Source: Devosia ureilytica
GTDB taxonomy: Bacteria; Pseudomonadota; Alphaproteobacteria; Rhizobiales; Devosiaceae
Reading direction: 5' to 3'
DNA: 64,000 nt
Assembly (NCBI RefSeq): GCF_024273195.1
Contig: NZ_JAMZCU010000002.1
Coordinates: 565,640 to 629,639 of the forward strand
Under the pieces are notes generated by a model. The model saw only the letters and a program-made list of their open reading frames with translations, did not search any database and was not told the origin of the DNA. Of the stretch, positions 26,548-36,320 are shown piece after piece. The translations under genes were made by a program, and so were the position numbers. Every line of letters begins with the position of its first letter. The stretch's first letter is position 1.

Positions 26548-28338
26548 TCAGGGAATAACTGCGTAGATTTTGAGCGGTCCACCCAGCGACACATCCTCGA
26601 GCCAATCAGGTGGTGAGCCGGCTGCGAGGAGGCTGAGGATCGTGTCGGGCTCATCAAGCCCTGGACCGCGCATTTCCGGCATGGCCTCGCAGGTCACCAC
26701 CAGGCCCAGGCCGCGTTGCTCGGCCATGGCCCGCGCTTCGGCCACCGGCCGGTTGAAGAAGCGGAAGGCGTCGAGCACCCCGGCCTCATTGCGATGATAG
26801 GGCGCCGCCACCACCGCATGGGGGGTTTCGAGCAGCAGGTGTGAGCCCAGGTCAATCGGCGCCATGATCCGCTCGGGCGGCATGCCTCTAAGGTCAGCAA
26901 AACTCTCCGAGAGAATACAGGGCAATTTGCTGATCCGCGCGTCGCTGATCGCCTGCGCCCGCCCATCGGGCAGGAGGGTTAGCACATAGGCCACCATCAC
27001 GCTCAGGATGACACCCGAAAACATCAGCCAGGCGCCGATAAGGCCCAGTGCCGGCAGGAGCCGCTGGCGCTTGAGATAGGCCTGCCGCGCCATGACGATC
27101 AGCCAGGCCGCGGCCGGGATGGTGGGTAGGATGGCAAGGCGCGCGCCGCGCACCTGGGTCAGCATGACCAGCGTCGCGCAGGCGAGAAAGACCAAAAGCG
27201 TCAGCCAGCCCAGCCGCTTTTCGGGCGTACGCCACAGGGCCAGTGCCGCGGCCACCAGCCCCAGAAACACCGGGGCGCCGACAACAATGGAATAGACGGG
27301 CAGTTCGATCACCGAAACATGCCAGGGCTTGGCCTCGACAATGGCGGCAATCCAATTGTCCTGCAGCCATGGGTCAAGACTGCCATAGGGGCCGCCAAGG
27401 CATTGGGGATAGGCAAGCGCCACGCTGGCGGCCGCCATTGCCCCCAGGATGCCAAGCAGCATCAGGCGCATCCAGGCCAGGCGCGGCGCCGGCACGAGCG
27501 AGATAAGCAGATAGACAAGGCCCACGGCCAGCCCGGCCAGCACATAGACCGGCGAAATCATGTCGCAAGCCGCTTCCAGCCAGCGTGCGGGCGGGCGCGC
27601 CAGGGCCAGATGCACCACGAGCCCACCGGCCAGCCCCAGGCCGAAGCGCCTGAGATTGCCGGCGCGGGCCGGGTCGAACACATAGGCAAGGCCAAAGGCG
27701 AGGACGGCGGCCACCACCAGCGGCGCGGCCTCGAGCGCCACGGCCAGCGCGGTGGCGGCAAATAGACCCGCGAACCAGGCCGCACCCGCGCGGCGCAGCG
27801 CCAAAAGGCTCATCAGCAGGCACGCCAGCGTCAGAAGAATAATGACATTGTGGTGGTCCACTCGCCCCGGCGTGAATTCGGCCACTATGGCCGGGCTCAA
27901 AATGGGCAGGACCAGCGCTGGCAGCAGGCCGGCGCGGCCGACGAGTTCCAGGGTCACCCGGACACTGAGCCAGAGCAATACCCCCAACAGAAGCACCGGC
28001 CAGATCATGCCGGTGACGATTTCCGCATTGTGCTGACTGGTGAACAGGCCCGTCAGCCATAGCAGCCCCGCCAAGGGCAGGTCGATCAGCCGCGACCAGT
28101 GGATTTCAGCGCCAAAAGGTGTGTTGAGCCGGTGTTGCACCAGGTTATACCAGCCCTGGCCGTTGAGGAAATCGCGCACCACGACCATGCGCATGGCATC
28201 GTCCGTATCGAGAAAGAACGGGCCGCCGCTATTGGCGAAAATACCGCGCCCGACCATGGTCCCGACCGCGACGCCCCAAATGGCGAGCAGCCACAGCCAG
28301 TCATTGCGGGTAAGGGCAGGCGAGGATGCGTCTGACAA
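26548..28338 (-). CDS. Multi-spanning membrane protein, GT-C glycosyltransferase-like
   Basis: This 596-residue protein has about a dozen hydrophobic segments and a first periplasmic loop with an acidic DTDDAMR motif (Asp44, 46, 47) and HWSRLIDLPLA. That layout matches GT-C membrane glycosyltransferases, where the DxD-type acidic pair binds a metal or the lipid-linked sugar donor. A soluble C-terminal part of about 130 residues follows. The specific donor and acceptor cannot be told. It stands alone, convergent with msrA and divergent from a VOC gene. Confidence 0.7.
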   Translation of the reverse strand: MSDASSPALTRNDWLWLLAIWGVAVGTMVGRGIFANSGGPFFLDTDDAMRMVVVRDFLNGQGWYNLVQHRLNTPFGAEIHWSRLIDLPLAGLLWLTGLFTSQHNAEIVTGMIWPVLLLGVLLWLSVRVTLELVGRAGLLPALVLPILSPAIVAEFTPGRVDHHNVIILLTLACLLMSLLALRRAGAAWFAGLFAATALAVALEAAPLVVAAVLAFGLAYVFDPARAGNLRRFGLGLAGGLVVHLALARPPARWLEAACDMISPVYVLAGLAVGLVYLLISLVPAPRLAWMRLMLLGILGAMAAASVALAYPQCLGGPYGSLDPWLQDNWIAAIVEAKPWHVSVIELPVYSIVVGAPVFLGLVAAALALWRTPEKRLGWLTLLVFLACATLVMLTQVRGARLAILPTIPAAAWLIVMARQAYLKRQRLLPALGLIGAWLMFSGVILSVMVAYVLTLLPDGRAQAISDARISKLPCILSESFADLRGMPPERIMAPIDLGSHLLLETPHAVVAAPYHRNEAGVLDAFRFFNRPVAEARAMAEQRGLGLVVTCEAMPEMRGPGLDEPDTILSLLAAGSPPDWLEDVSLGGPLKIYAVIP

Positions 28339-28462
28339 GGCATGATCCCGGGATGGCGACAGGATGGACCTTGACTATATGCCGGTTAACGGCGCGTGCA
28401 GAAAACGCGCGGCAAGGCGCAAGATGCGGCTATGATAGGCGCCGGCAACAAGGGAGGGTGGA

Positions 28463-28864
28463 TTGTCTCAGAACCTGGCACTTGGCCGCATTGGGCAGAT
28501 TGTTCGCACAGTGCGCGACATTGACGAGGCGACGGCCTGGTACCGTGACGTGCTGGGCCTGCCGCTGCTCTATCGATTTGAAGGCATGGCGTTTTTCGAT
28601 CTTGGCGGCACCCGGCTCTATTTGCAGCAGAGCCCGGAGGTTGCCCCCGAATCCATCCTTTACTTCCAGGTGACGGACATCCATGCGACCCATGCCGACC
28701 TTGCGGGCAGGGGCGTGGACTTCACCCGCGCGCCCCAGGCCATCCACAAGCATGCCGATGGCACCCAGGAGTGGTTGGCGTTCTTTACCGATCCCGAAGG
28801 GCGGACCCTGGCCCTGATCGCGCAGCTGCGCGACGCGTCAATGCCACAAACTGAACGACGCTAA
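28463..28864 (+). CDS. VOC/glyoxalase-family protein
   Basis: This 133-residue single-module VOC protein has the betaalphabetabetabeta repeat pattern: IGQIVRTVRDIDEATAWYRDVLGLPL, then ESILYFQVTDI and FTDPEGRTLALI. The start is a TTG at 28463, preceded by AAGGGAGGG at a good distance. The family includes glyoxalases, dioxygenases and resistance proteins; no residue set picks one. The metal-ligand positions look incomplete, so a binding or small dioxygenase-like role is possible. Confidence 0.82.
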   Translation: MSQNLALGRIGQIVRTVRDIDEATAWYRDVLGLPLLYRFEGMAFFDLGGTRLYLQQSPEVAPESILYFQVTDIHATHADLAGRGVDFTRAPQAIHKHADGTQEWLAFFTDPEGRTLALIAQLRDASMPQTERR

Positions 28865-28885
28865 CCTGTTGCCAACCTTTGCTGG

Positions 28886-29992
28886 ATGAATATGGCAAAG
28901 GATGCGGGGCCCACAGCAGTGGAAAAACAGATACACAGCTTCTGGACTTTGCCGGATGCTGATCCGGTCAAGGCATTGGTGCCCATTCGGCGCCTGGTGT
29001 GGGGCGCCTTTGCGGGCGCGCTTCTGGCTGGCGCTCTGCTGGTCTATTCGGCCCTGCATGTGATGTGGACGACCGATGCGCTTTCCATGCAGGAAGAACG
29101 CGCCCGCGCCGCCGAAATCGCAGAAATCCTGGCCGGCCTGCCTGCCAGTGATATCGCTGGATCCGTTGCCGCCCTGGGCGAGGTAGCCGGCCTGCGGAAC
29201 CTGACCCTGGCCGATGCTGCCGCAACCGACCCCAAGCAACAATCCATCCCGATCCTCAAGGGGACTTCGGGCGGCCATTTCCTCAACTGGACTGCTGATC
29301 GTCCCGGCCAGGCTCTGTTCAATAGTTTCGCGCCGTCGCGCGTACCCGTGATGCTGGCGCTGATCGGTGGCGTCCTGGCCTGTCTGGTGGTCATGCAAGG
29401 CCGGGTGCGGCGCATCGAAAGCCAGCGCATCCTCGCCCAGCGCCATGCCCTGCGCGATCATCTCACCGGCCTGCCCAACCGCCTGGCGCTGGAAGGTGAA
29501 TTGGCGCGGCTGGCCGACGAACGGCAGCGCTTTTCCATGCTGGCATTCGATCTTGACCGGTTCAAGCCGATCAATGACCTGTTCGGCCACCATGCGGGCG
29601 ATCTGGCCCTGATCGAGGTGGCACGACGCCTCGCTGATCAATTGCAGCAGGGCGAATTTCTGGCGCGTATCGGTGGCGATGAATTCGTGGCCATTGTCCG
29701 GCGTGGCGGCCAGCGCAGCATGCTCGCCCAGCTGGCGCGCGATTGCATTGCCACCGTCAGCCGGCCGCTCCATGTGGTGGGGCACAATGTGTCGGTGGGC
29801 ATCAGCATTGGCTTGGTCGAGGATGGGCTCAACCATCCGGCCAGCGCGCTGCTCAAACAGGCCGATCGTGCTCTTTACGAAGCCAAGCGCCTCGACGGCG
29901 CCGCCTTCTGCTTTGCGGGCGCTGGCAAAGCCTCGTTGGCGCGCGAACAGATATCCGGCATCCCGCCCGAGCCGCTGCTGGCCATCGGCTGA
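28886..29992 (+). CDS. Membrane-anchored diguanylate cyclase (GGDEF)
   Basis: The protein has 368 residues. Two hydrophobic segments (about residues 35-57 and 150-172) flank a periplasmic region of about 95 residues, followed by a GGDEF domain. The active loop reads RIGGDEF (GGDEF at 263-267), so the enzyme should make cyclic-di-GMP from two GTP. The RxxD product-inhibition site expected just upstream is absent (QQGE), which suggests no I-site feedback. No EAL domain is present. It likely senses an envelope signal. Confidence 0.93.
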   Translation: MNMAKDAGPTAVEKQIHSFWTLPDADPVKALVPIRRLVWGAFAGALLAGALLVYSALHVMWTTDALSMQEERARAAEIAEILAGLPASDIAGSVAALGEVAGLRNLTLADAAATDPKQQSIPILKGTSGGHFLNWTADRPGQALFNSFAPSRVPVMLALIGGVLACLVVMQGRVRRIESQRILAQRHALRDHLTGLPNRLALEGELARLADERQRFSMLAFDLDRFKPINDLFGHHAGDLALIEVARRLADQLQQGEFLARIGGDEFVAIVRRGGQRSMLAQLARDCIATVSRPLHVVGHNVSVGISIGLVEDGLNHPASALLKQADRALYEAKRLDGAAFCFAGAGKASLAREQISGIPPEPLLAIG

Positions 29993-30034
29993 GCACAGGC
30001 ATTTTTCGCCTCGGGGGAGCGCGTCAGGCCGTCG

Positions 30035-30772
30035 TCAGGTCTTCTGGCCCGGCCGTGGCCTTGGGGTCAGCCCATGCATGAAGAGCTGTTCCAGGTAGCG
30101 CGCCGCATCCTCGAAACGCCCCTCGCCATTGCGCCCCTTGCCCAGCACCGCCCGCACCTGCACGTCGAAATCGGCATAGTGCTGGGTGGTGGCCCAGATT
30201 GAAAAGATCAGGTGATAGGGGTCCGCCCGGGCCAAAAGCCCGCGGTCCATCCAATCGACCAGGATCTTGGCCTTCTCATCCACCAGCCCTTTGAGGTCGA
30301 CTTCGATCATCTCGCTGATGCGGGGCGCGCCCTGCAGCATTTCATTGGCGAACAGGCGGCTCTCGCGGGGGAAATCGCGAGCCATTTCCAGCTTGCGCCG
30401 GATATAGGAGCGGATTTCGGTGAACGGATCGCCGTCCGCGTTCATCTCGCGCAGCGGCGCCAGCCAGGTATCGAGCAGCGCCGCGATCAGCCGGCGGTGG
30501 ATCTCTTCCTTCTTGGGGAAATAATAGAGCAGGTTGGGTTTGCTCATCCCTGCAACTTCGGCGATCTGGTCGATGGTCGAACCGCGAAACCCATGCACGG
30601 CAAACACTTCCAGCGCCGCCTCAAGGATAATGTCCTGCTTTTCCTTCTGGATGCGGGTCTGGGGTCGGTGCCGGGCCGGCGGATGGCTTGCAGCCGCCTT
30701 GGCGTCGGCCTTGTGCTGGCGCGGGGCGGCGATGGGCGGGTGCTCGGCGGCTTTCAGTTTTCTGGGGGCCAT
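30035..30772 (-). CDS. TetR-family regulator, RutR-like
   Basis: The 245-residue protein has a basic, low-complexity N-terminus (about 45 residues), then a TetR helix-turn-helix (KQDIILEAALEVFAVHGFRGSTIDQIAEVAGMSKPNLLYYFPKKEEI) and a YcdC/RutR-type C-terminal domain. RutR senses uracil and controls pyrimidine breakdown in E. coli. Here the gene is divergent from a beta-alanine transaminase that starts a pyrimidine-degradation locus, and a RutR-box-like sequence lies between them. The start at 30772 was chosen because the upstream extension runs across that operator. Confidence 0.87.
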   Translation of the reverse strand: MAPRKLKAAEHPPIAAPRQHKADAKAAASHPPARHRPQTRIQKEKQDIILEAALEVFAVHGFRGSTIDQIAEVAGMSKPNLLYYFPKKEEIHRRLIAALLDTWLAPLREMNADGDPFTEIRSYIRRKLEMARDFPRESRLFANEMLQGAPRISEMIEVDLKGLVDEKAKILVDWMDRGLLARADPYHLIFSIWATTQHYADFDVQVRAVLGKGRNGEGRFEDAARYLEQLFMHGLTPRPRPGQKT

Positions 30773-30807
30773 TTTCGCCTTGCGGGAATGTGTAGGGATG
30801 CTAACAT

Positions 30808-30823
30808 TTTTCCAACTGGTCAA
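30808..30823. promoter_or_regulatory. RutR-box-like operator
   Basis: TTTTCCAACTGGTCAA matches the RutR consensus TTGACCANNTGGTCAA in 12 of 14 defined positions, with a perfect right half-site. It lies between the RutR-like gene and the pyrimidine locus, 75 bases upstream of the transaminase start. Confidence 0.68.
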
Positions 30824-30897
30824 AATTTCCGGGGTTCGGGCCGTCGCGTCAAGACCCAAATGCAGACCAGATCAGATTTCATTGGGAGCCAGAGTTC

Positions 30898-32226
30898 GTG
30901 TCCACTTCATCCAACGTTGCGCCGAACGATCTCAGCGCGTTCTGGATGCCCTTTACGGCAAACCGGCAGTTCAAGAAGACCCCGCGCATGTTCGTGGCGG
31001 CCAAGGACATGCATTATACCACCTCCGATGGCCGCCAGGTGCTTGATGGCACGGCGGGCCTGTGGTGCTGCAACGCCGGTCATGCGCGTCCGAAGATCGT
31101 CGAGGCCATCGCCAATCAGGCCGCCGAGCTTGACTATGCGCCCGCCTTTCAGATGGGTCATCCCAAGGCCTTCGAGCTGGCCAATCGGCTGGTCGATATT
31201 ACGCCCGCCGGGCTCGACCATGTGCTGTTCACCAATTCGGGCTCAGAATCGGTCGAAACCGCGCTCAAGCTGGCTCTGGCCTATCAAAAGGTGAAGGGCG
31301 AGGGCTCGCGCACCCGACTCATTGGCCGCGAGCGCGCTTATCACGGGGTCAATTTCGGCGGCATTTCAGTGGGTGGCATTGTCACCAACCGCAAGATGTT
31401 CGGCACCTTGCTGGCCGGCGTCGACCACATGCCCCATACCCATAATCTGGCGAAAAACGCCTTCTCCAAGGGGCCACCCGAATATGGCACCGAGCTGGCC
31501 GATGAGCTCGAGCGCATCGTCACCCTGCACGACGCCTCGACCATTGCCGCCGTCATCGTTGAGCCGGTTGCCGGTTCAACTGGCGTGCTGATCCCGCCCA
31601 TGGGCTATCTCAAGCGCCTGCGCGAGATCACCAAAAAGCACGGCATCCTGCTGATTTTCGATGAGGTCATCACCGGCTACGGGCGCCTGGGCACCCCGTT
31701 CGGCGCCGACTATTTCGGCGTCACCCCCGACATGATCGTCACCGCCAAGGGTCTGACCAATGGCGTCATCCCCATGGGCGCGGTCATGGTTTCGGCCGAG
31801 ATCCACGACGCCTTCATGCAGGGCCCCGAACATATGATCGAGTTCTTCCACGGTTATACCTATTCGGGGAACCCGGTGGCTTCGGCAGCGGCGCTGGCCA
31901 CGCTCGACACCTACCGCGAAGAAGGGCTTCTCACCCGCGGCGCCGAATTGGCAAAGACCTGGGAAGATGCGCTGCATTCCATGAAGGGCCTGCCCCATGT
32001 CATCGACGTGCGCAATATTGGCCTGGTGGGCGCCATCGAGCTTGAACCCATCCCCGGGAGCCCCACCAAGCGCGCCTTCTCCGCTTTCCTCAAGGCTTAT
32101 GAAGCGGGCCTTCTGGTGCGCACTACCGGCGACATCATCGCGCTCTCGCCGCCGCTGATCATCTCGGAAAGCCAGATCGGCGAAATCGTCTCAATCCTGT
32201 CGGGCATTCTCAAGACGCTTGAGTAG
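30898..32226 (+). CDS. Beta-alanine:pyruvate transaminase (omega-aminotransferase)
   Basis: This 442-residue class III aminotransferase has the PLP Lys284 in VTAKGLTNG and Asp255 in IFDEVITGYGR. The segment GLWCCNAGHARP near residues 54-65 is typical of omega-amino acid:pyruvate transaminases. It would move the amino group of beta-alanine, the end product of uracil breakdown, to pyruvate, giving malonate semialdehyde for the next enzyme. The start is GTG 30898 after GGGAGCC. It is the first gene of the locus, just after the RutR-like operator. Confidence 0.9.
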   Translation: MSTSSNVAPNDLSAFWMPFTANRQFKKTPRMFVAAKDMHYTTSDGRQVLDGTAGLWCCNAGHARPKIVEAIANQAAELDYAPAFQMGHPKAFELANRLVDITPAGLDHVLFTNSGSESVETALKLALAYQKVKGEGSRTRLIGRERAYHGVNFGGISVGGIVTNRKMFGTLLAGVDHMPHTHNLAKNAFSKGPPEYGTELADELERIVTLHDASTIAAVIVEPVAGSTGVLIPPMGYLKRLREITKKHGILLIFDEVITGYGRLGTPFGADYFGVTPDMIVTAKGLTNGVIPMGAVMVSAEIHDAFMQGPEHMIEFFHGYTYSGNPVASAAALATLDTYREEGLLTRGAELAKTWEDALHSMKGLPHVIDVRNIGLVGAIELEPIPGSPTKRAFSAFLKAYEAGLLVRTTGDIIALSPPLIISESQIGEIVSILSGILKTLE

Positions 32227-32230
32227 AATG

Positions 32231-32270
32231 GAACGTCTATTCTATACGAAAGAAGATAGAATTTTCGTTC
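32231..32270. repeat. Imperfect inverted repeat between transaminase and dehydrogenase genes
   Basis: GAACG (32231-32235) pairs with CGTTC (32266-32270). Inside this pair TTCTAT (32239-32244) pairs with ATAGAA (32255-32260) across a 10-base loop. The element is strongly AT-rich compared with its surroundings and ends 22 bases before the next start codon. It could be an operator or an mRNA hairpin. Confidence 0.5.
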
Positions 32271-32292
32271 CCAAAACGGAGGGGAAACCCTG

Positions 32293-33789
<1,497 letters not shown>

Positions 33790-33817
33790 GCGATGATGGT
33801 GGGAGGGTACGGACAGT

Positions 33818-33949
33818 CTGAACCCCTCACCCTCACCCTCTCCCTTCAGGGGAGAGGGGGCGAAAGCTCCGCCATTGCGAGTGATCTGCCGGCCCCCACC
33901 TCTCCCCTGAGGGGAGAGGTCGCCGCGAAGCGGCGGGTGAGGGGTTCAG
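33818..33949. repeat. REP-like paired palindromic element R1
   Basis: The element is bounded by perfect 13-bp inverted ends, CTGAACCCCTCAC (33818-33830) and GTGAGGGGTTCAG (33937-33949). Inside are two hairpins of the CTCTCCC...GGGAGAG type, the second (33899-33919) a perfect 9-bp stem, plus a CGCCGC/GCGGCG hairpin. This paired arrangement resembles a bacterial interspersed mosaic element. Confidence 0.8.
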
Positions 33950-34398
33950 TCTCGCGGGCGCGCACATTGCGCCAGAACAGCAGCGACGCCGAAAGAAAAC
34001 TCTGGAGCCTGCTGCGCGGACGACGGATGCAGGGGAACAAATTTGTCCGCCAGCTCGGCATTGGGCCTTACATTGCTGACTTTGTCTGCCGCGAGGCTGC
34101 TCTGATCATCGAGGCAGACGGGGGACAGCACGCCGAAAGCGCAAAAGATCAAACACGCACGGCCTATCTCAATGCTGAAGGCTATTCCGTACTTCGGTTC
34201 TGGAACCAGGAAATCCTGCTGTATCCGGAGGCTGTATGGGAGGCCATTGCCAGCGTCCTGGCGCTGAACCCCTCACCCGACCTCCGCTTCGCTCCGGCCA
34301 CCCTCTCCCCTCAGGGGCGAGGGGTCAGCGGCGCTCGCGCCGCTTCCACCAAGAAACGCAGCTTCCGGCCCTTCCGCCAAGACCAAACCAACGAGTAA
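33937..34398 (+). CDS. DUF559 nuclease-like protein, copy 1
   Basis: This DUF559 protein of about 153 residues has the Vsr-like PD-(D/E)XK-type core: RTLRQNSSDAERKLW, GNKFVRQLGIGPYIADFVCREAALIIEADGGQHAE and YSVLRFWNQEIL. The Asp of YIADF and Glu of IIEADGGQH are candidate catalytic residues. GTG 33937 is a plausible start, inside the right end of element R1; a longer frame from 33793 would translate the whole repeat. The C-terminus (PSPDLRFAPATLSP) is encoded by another palindromic element. It interrupts the pyrimidine operon. Cleavage activity is unproven. Confidence 0.7.
   Translation: MRGSVSRARTLRQNSSDAERKLWSLLRGRRMQGNKFVRQLGIGPYIADFVCREAALIIEADGGQHAESAKDQTRTAYLNAEGYSVLRFWNQEILLYPEAVWEAIASVLALNPSPDLRFAPATLSPQGRGVSGARAASTKKRSFRPFRQDQTNE
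34264..34350. repeat. REP-like element R2 (half unit)
   Basis: It begins with CTGAACCCCTCAC, the same 13-mer as the left end of R1 and the inverse of its right end, so the DUF559 core is bracketed by an inverted pair. It continues with a block of about 39 bases identical to R4 (34272-34310 against 36130-36168), a CCTCTCCCC...GGGGCGAGG hairpin and a GGCGC/GCGCC hairpin. Confidence 0.75.
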
Positions 34399-34402
34399 GC
34401 CC

Positions 34403-35653
34403 ATGACCTCTCCCGGCGAAAACCTTCGTATCAATGGCGACCGGCTCTGGGAGAGCCTGATGGACATGGCCAAGATCGGGCCGGGCATTGCCGGTGGCAA
34501 TAATCGCCAGACCCTGACCGATAGCGACAAGCAGGGACGAGAGCTGTTCGCGCGCTGGTGTGACGAAGCGGGCCTCACCATGGGTGTCGACCAGATGGGC
34601 ACCATGTTCATGACCCGCCCCGGCACCGATCCCGATGCGCTGCCGGTCTATGTCGGCAGCCATCTCGATACCCAGCCCACCGGCGGTAAATATGACGGCG
34701 TGCTGGGCGTGCTGTCCGGGCTCGAAGTCATCCGCACGCTCAACGATCTCGGCATCCGCACCAAACACCCCATCGTCGTCACCAACTGGACCAATGAGGA
34801 AGGCGCACGCTTCGCCCCGGCCATGCTGGCCTCGGGCGTCTTTGCCGGTGTCCACACGCTCGACTATGCCTATGAGCGCAAGGACCCGGAGGGTCTCAGC
34901 TTTGGCGATGAACTCAAGCGCATCGGCTGGGTTGGCGACGAAGTGGTCGGCGCGCGCAAGATGCACGCCTATTTCGAATATCACATCGAGCAGGGCCCGA
35001 TCCTCGAGGCCGAAGACAAGCAGATCGGCGTCGTCACCCATGGCCAGGGCCTGTGGTGGCTCGAATTCACCCTGACCGGCAAGGAAGCCCATACCGGCTC
35101 GACACCCATGAATATGCGCGTCAATGCCGGCCTCGCCATGGCCCGCATTTTTGAAATGGTGCAGGATGTGGCCATGGCGGCCCAGCCCGGCGCCGTGGGC
35201 GGCGTGGGCCAGGTGAAATTCTCGCCCAATTCGCGCAATGTCCTGCCGGGCACTATTGTCTTTACCGTCGATATCCGCTCCCCCGATCAGGCCAAGCTCG
35301 ACGGCATGCGCAGCCAGATCGAGGAAAAGGCGCAGGCCATCTGCGCCGGCCTGGGCGTCGGCTATGCCATGGAGGCCGTGGGTCACTTCGACCCCGTCAC
35401 GTTCGATCCGACGCTGGTGTCCCGCGTCCGCGCCGCTGCCGAACGGCTTGGCTATAGCCACATGAACCTCATTTCCGGCGCTGGCCACGACGCCTGCTGG
35501 ACCAACAGGATAGCGCCCTCCACCATGATCATGTGCCCCTGCGTCGATGGGCTCAGCCACAACGAGGCCGAGGACATCTCCAAGGAGTGGGCCACAGCCG
35601 GCGCCGACGTGCTGTTCCATGCGGTGGTGGAGACGGCGGAGGTGGTGGAGTGA
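34403..35653 (+). CDS. pydC: Beta-ureidopropionase-like M20 amidohydrolase
   Basis: This 416-residue Zn-dependent M20-family hydrolase is of the hydantoinase/carbamoylase branch. Metal ligands appear in GSHLDTQPTGGKYDG (His87, Asp98), NEEGARF (Glu132/133), HIEQGP (His194) and SGAGHDACW near the C-terminus. In the pyrimidine locus it should hydrolyse N-carbamoyl-beta-alanine to beta-alanine, CO2 and ammonia. Allantoate amidohydrolase is the main alternative but the neighbours argue against it. It starts five bases after the DUF559 stop. Confidence 0.88.
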   Translation: MTSPGENLRINGDRLWESLMDMAKIGPGIAGGNNRQTLTDSDKQGRELFARWCDEAGLTMGVDQMGTMFMTRPGTDPDALPVYVGSHLDTQPTGGKYDGVLGVLSGLEVIRTLNDLGIRTKHPIVVTNWTNEEGARFAPAMLASGVFAGVHTLDYAYERKDPEGLSFGDELKRIGWVGDEVVGARKMHAYFEYHIEQGPILEAEDKQIGVVTHGQGLWWLEFTLTGKEAHTGSTPMNMRVNAGLAMARIFEMVQDVAMAAQPGAVGGVGQVKFSPNSRNVLPGTIVFTVDIRSPDQAKLDGMRSQIEEKAQAICAGLGVGYAMEAVGHFDPVTFDPTLVSRVRAAAERLGYSHMNLISGAGHDACWTNRIAPSTMIMCPCVDGLSHNEAEDISKEWATAGADVLFHAVVETAEVVE

Positions 35654-35674
35654 GGTCATCGCTCGTTTCGGCAT

Positions 35675-35797
35675 CCCCCTCATCCGGCGCTGCGCGCCAC
35701 CTTCTCCCCGAGAGGGAGAAGAATGGTCCGGCATGCGCCACTTATTCCTCTCCCTCTCGGGGAGAGGTGGCTCGGCGAAGCCGAGTCGGTGAGGGGG
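35675..35797. repeat. REP-like paired palindromic element R3
   Basis: It is bounded by CCCCCTCA (35675-35682) and TGAGGGGG (35790-35797). Inside are two hairpins of the type CTTCTCCCCGAG...GGGAGAAG and CCTCTCCCTCTCGGGGAGAGG, and a GGCTCGGC/GCCGAG hairpin. It lies between the pydC-like gene and DUF559 copy 2. Confidence 0.8.
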
Positions 35798-35804
35798 CGT
35801 TCAA

Positions 35805-36320
35805 GTGACCAGCCGCCCCCGCCAATTGCGTCGGAATGCGTCCATTGCTGAAAACCGGCTTTGGTATGTGCTGCGCAATCGGGGGTTGAATGGTCTTAAA
35901 TTCGTGCGGCAGTTTCCTGTCGGGCCATATTTCGCTGACTTTGCCTGCCGCGAGGCGGCGCTAATTGTCGAATTGGACGGCGGACAGCATGCGGAAAACA
36001 TGACGGACGAGACGCGGACAGCGTTCCTCAATGCCGAGGGCTACGCGGTGTTGCGCTTCTGGAACGACGAGGTACTCAAATACCGGGATACGGTCTGCGA
36101 ACTCATCCTGGGGGTGATTGAGGGATCCCCCTCACCCGACCTCCGCTTCGCTCCGGCCACCCTCTCCCCGCGTGGGAGAGGAATAAGAGGCGCTCGCGCC
36201 GCCGTAGGCGCCAAAATTCTAAATCAGGCACGATCCGTTCTTCTCCCTCTCGGGGAGAAGGTGGCTCGCCCGCAGGGCGAGACGGATGAGGGGGCCTTTA
36301 CCAGAGGAAACACACCATGA
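35805..36320 (+). CDS. DUF559 nuclease-like protein, copy 2
   Basis: This 171-residue DUF559 protein, paralogous to copy 1, shares RxLRxNxSxAExxLW, KFVRQxxxGPYxADFxCREAALIxExDGGQHAE and RTAxLNAEGYxVLRFWNxE, but the proteins have clearly diverged. GTG 35805 starts just outside element R3. The C-terminal region (PSPDLRFAPATLSP) is encoded by element R4, with the same 39-base block as in copy 1. It overlaps the dihydropyrimidinase start by four bases (ATGA), so translation could be coupled. Confidence 0.72.
   Translation: MTSRPRQLRRNASIAENRLWYVLRNRGLNGLKFVRQFPVGPYFADFACREAALIVELDGGQHAENMTDETRTAFLNAEGYAVLRFWNDEVLKYRDTVCELILGVIEGSPSPDLRFAPATLSPRGRGIRGARAAVGAKILNQARSVLLPLGEKVARPQGETDEGAFTRGNTP
36127..36294. 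repeat. REP-like paired palindromic element R4
   Basis: It is bounded by CCCCCTCACC (36127-36136) and TGAGGGGG (36287-36294). The left end is the exact inverse of the right end of R3, so DUF559 copy 2 is bracketed by inverted termini. A 39-base block is identical to R2. A second hairpin, TTCTCCCTCTCGGGGAGAA, lies near the right end. Confidence 0.8.

Noticed and set aside
34325..35734. 469-codon minus-strand frame opposite the M20 hydrolase gene
   Set aside because: It has no domain, and the plus strand has all metal ligands of the hydrolase.
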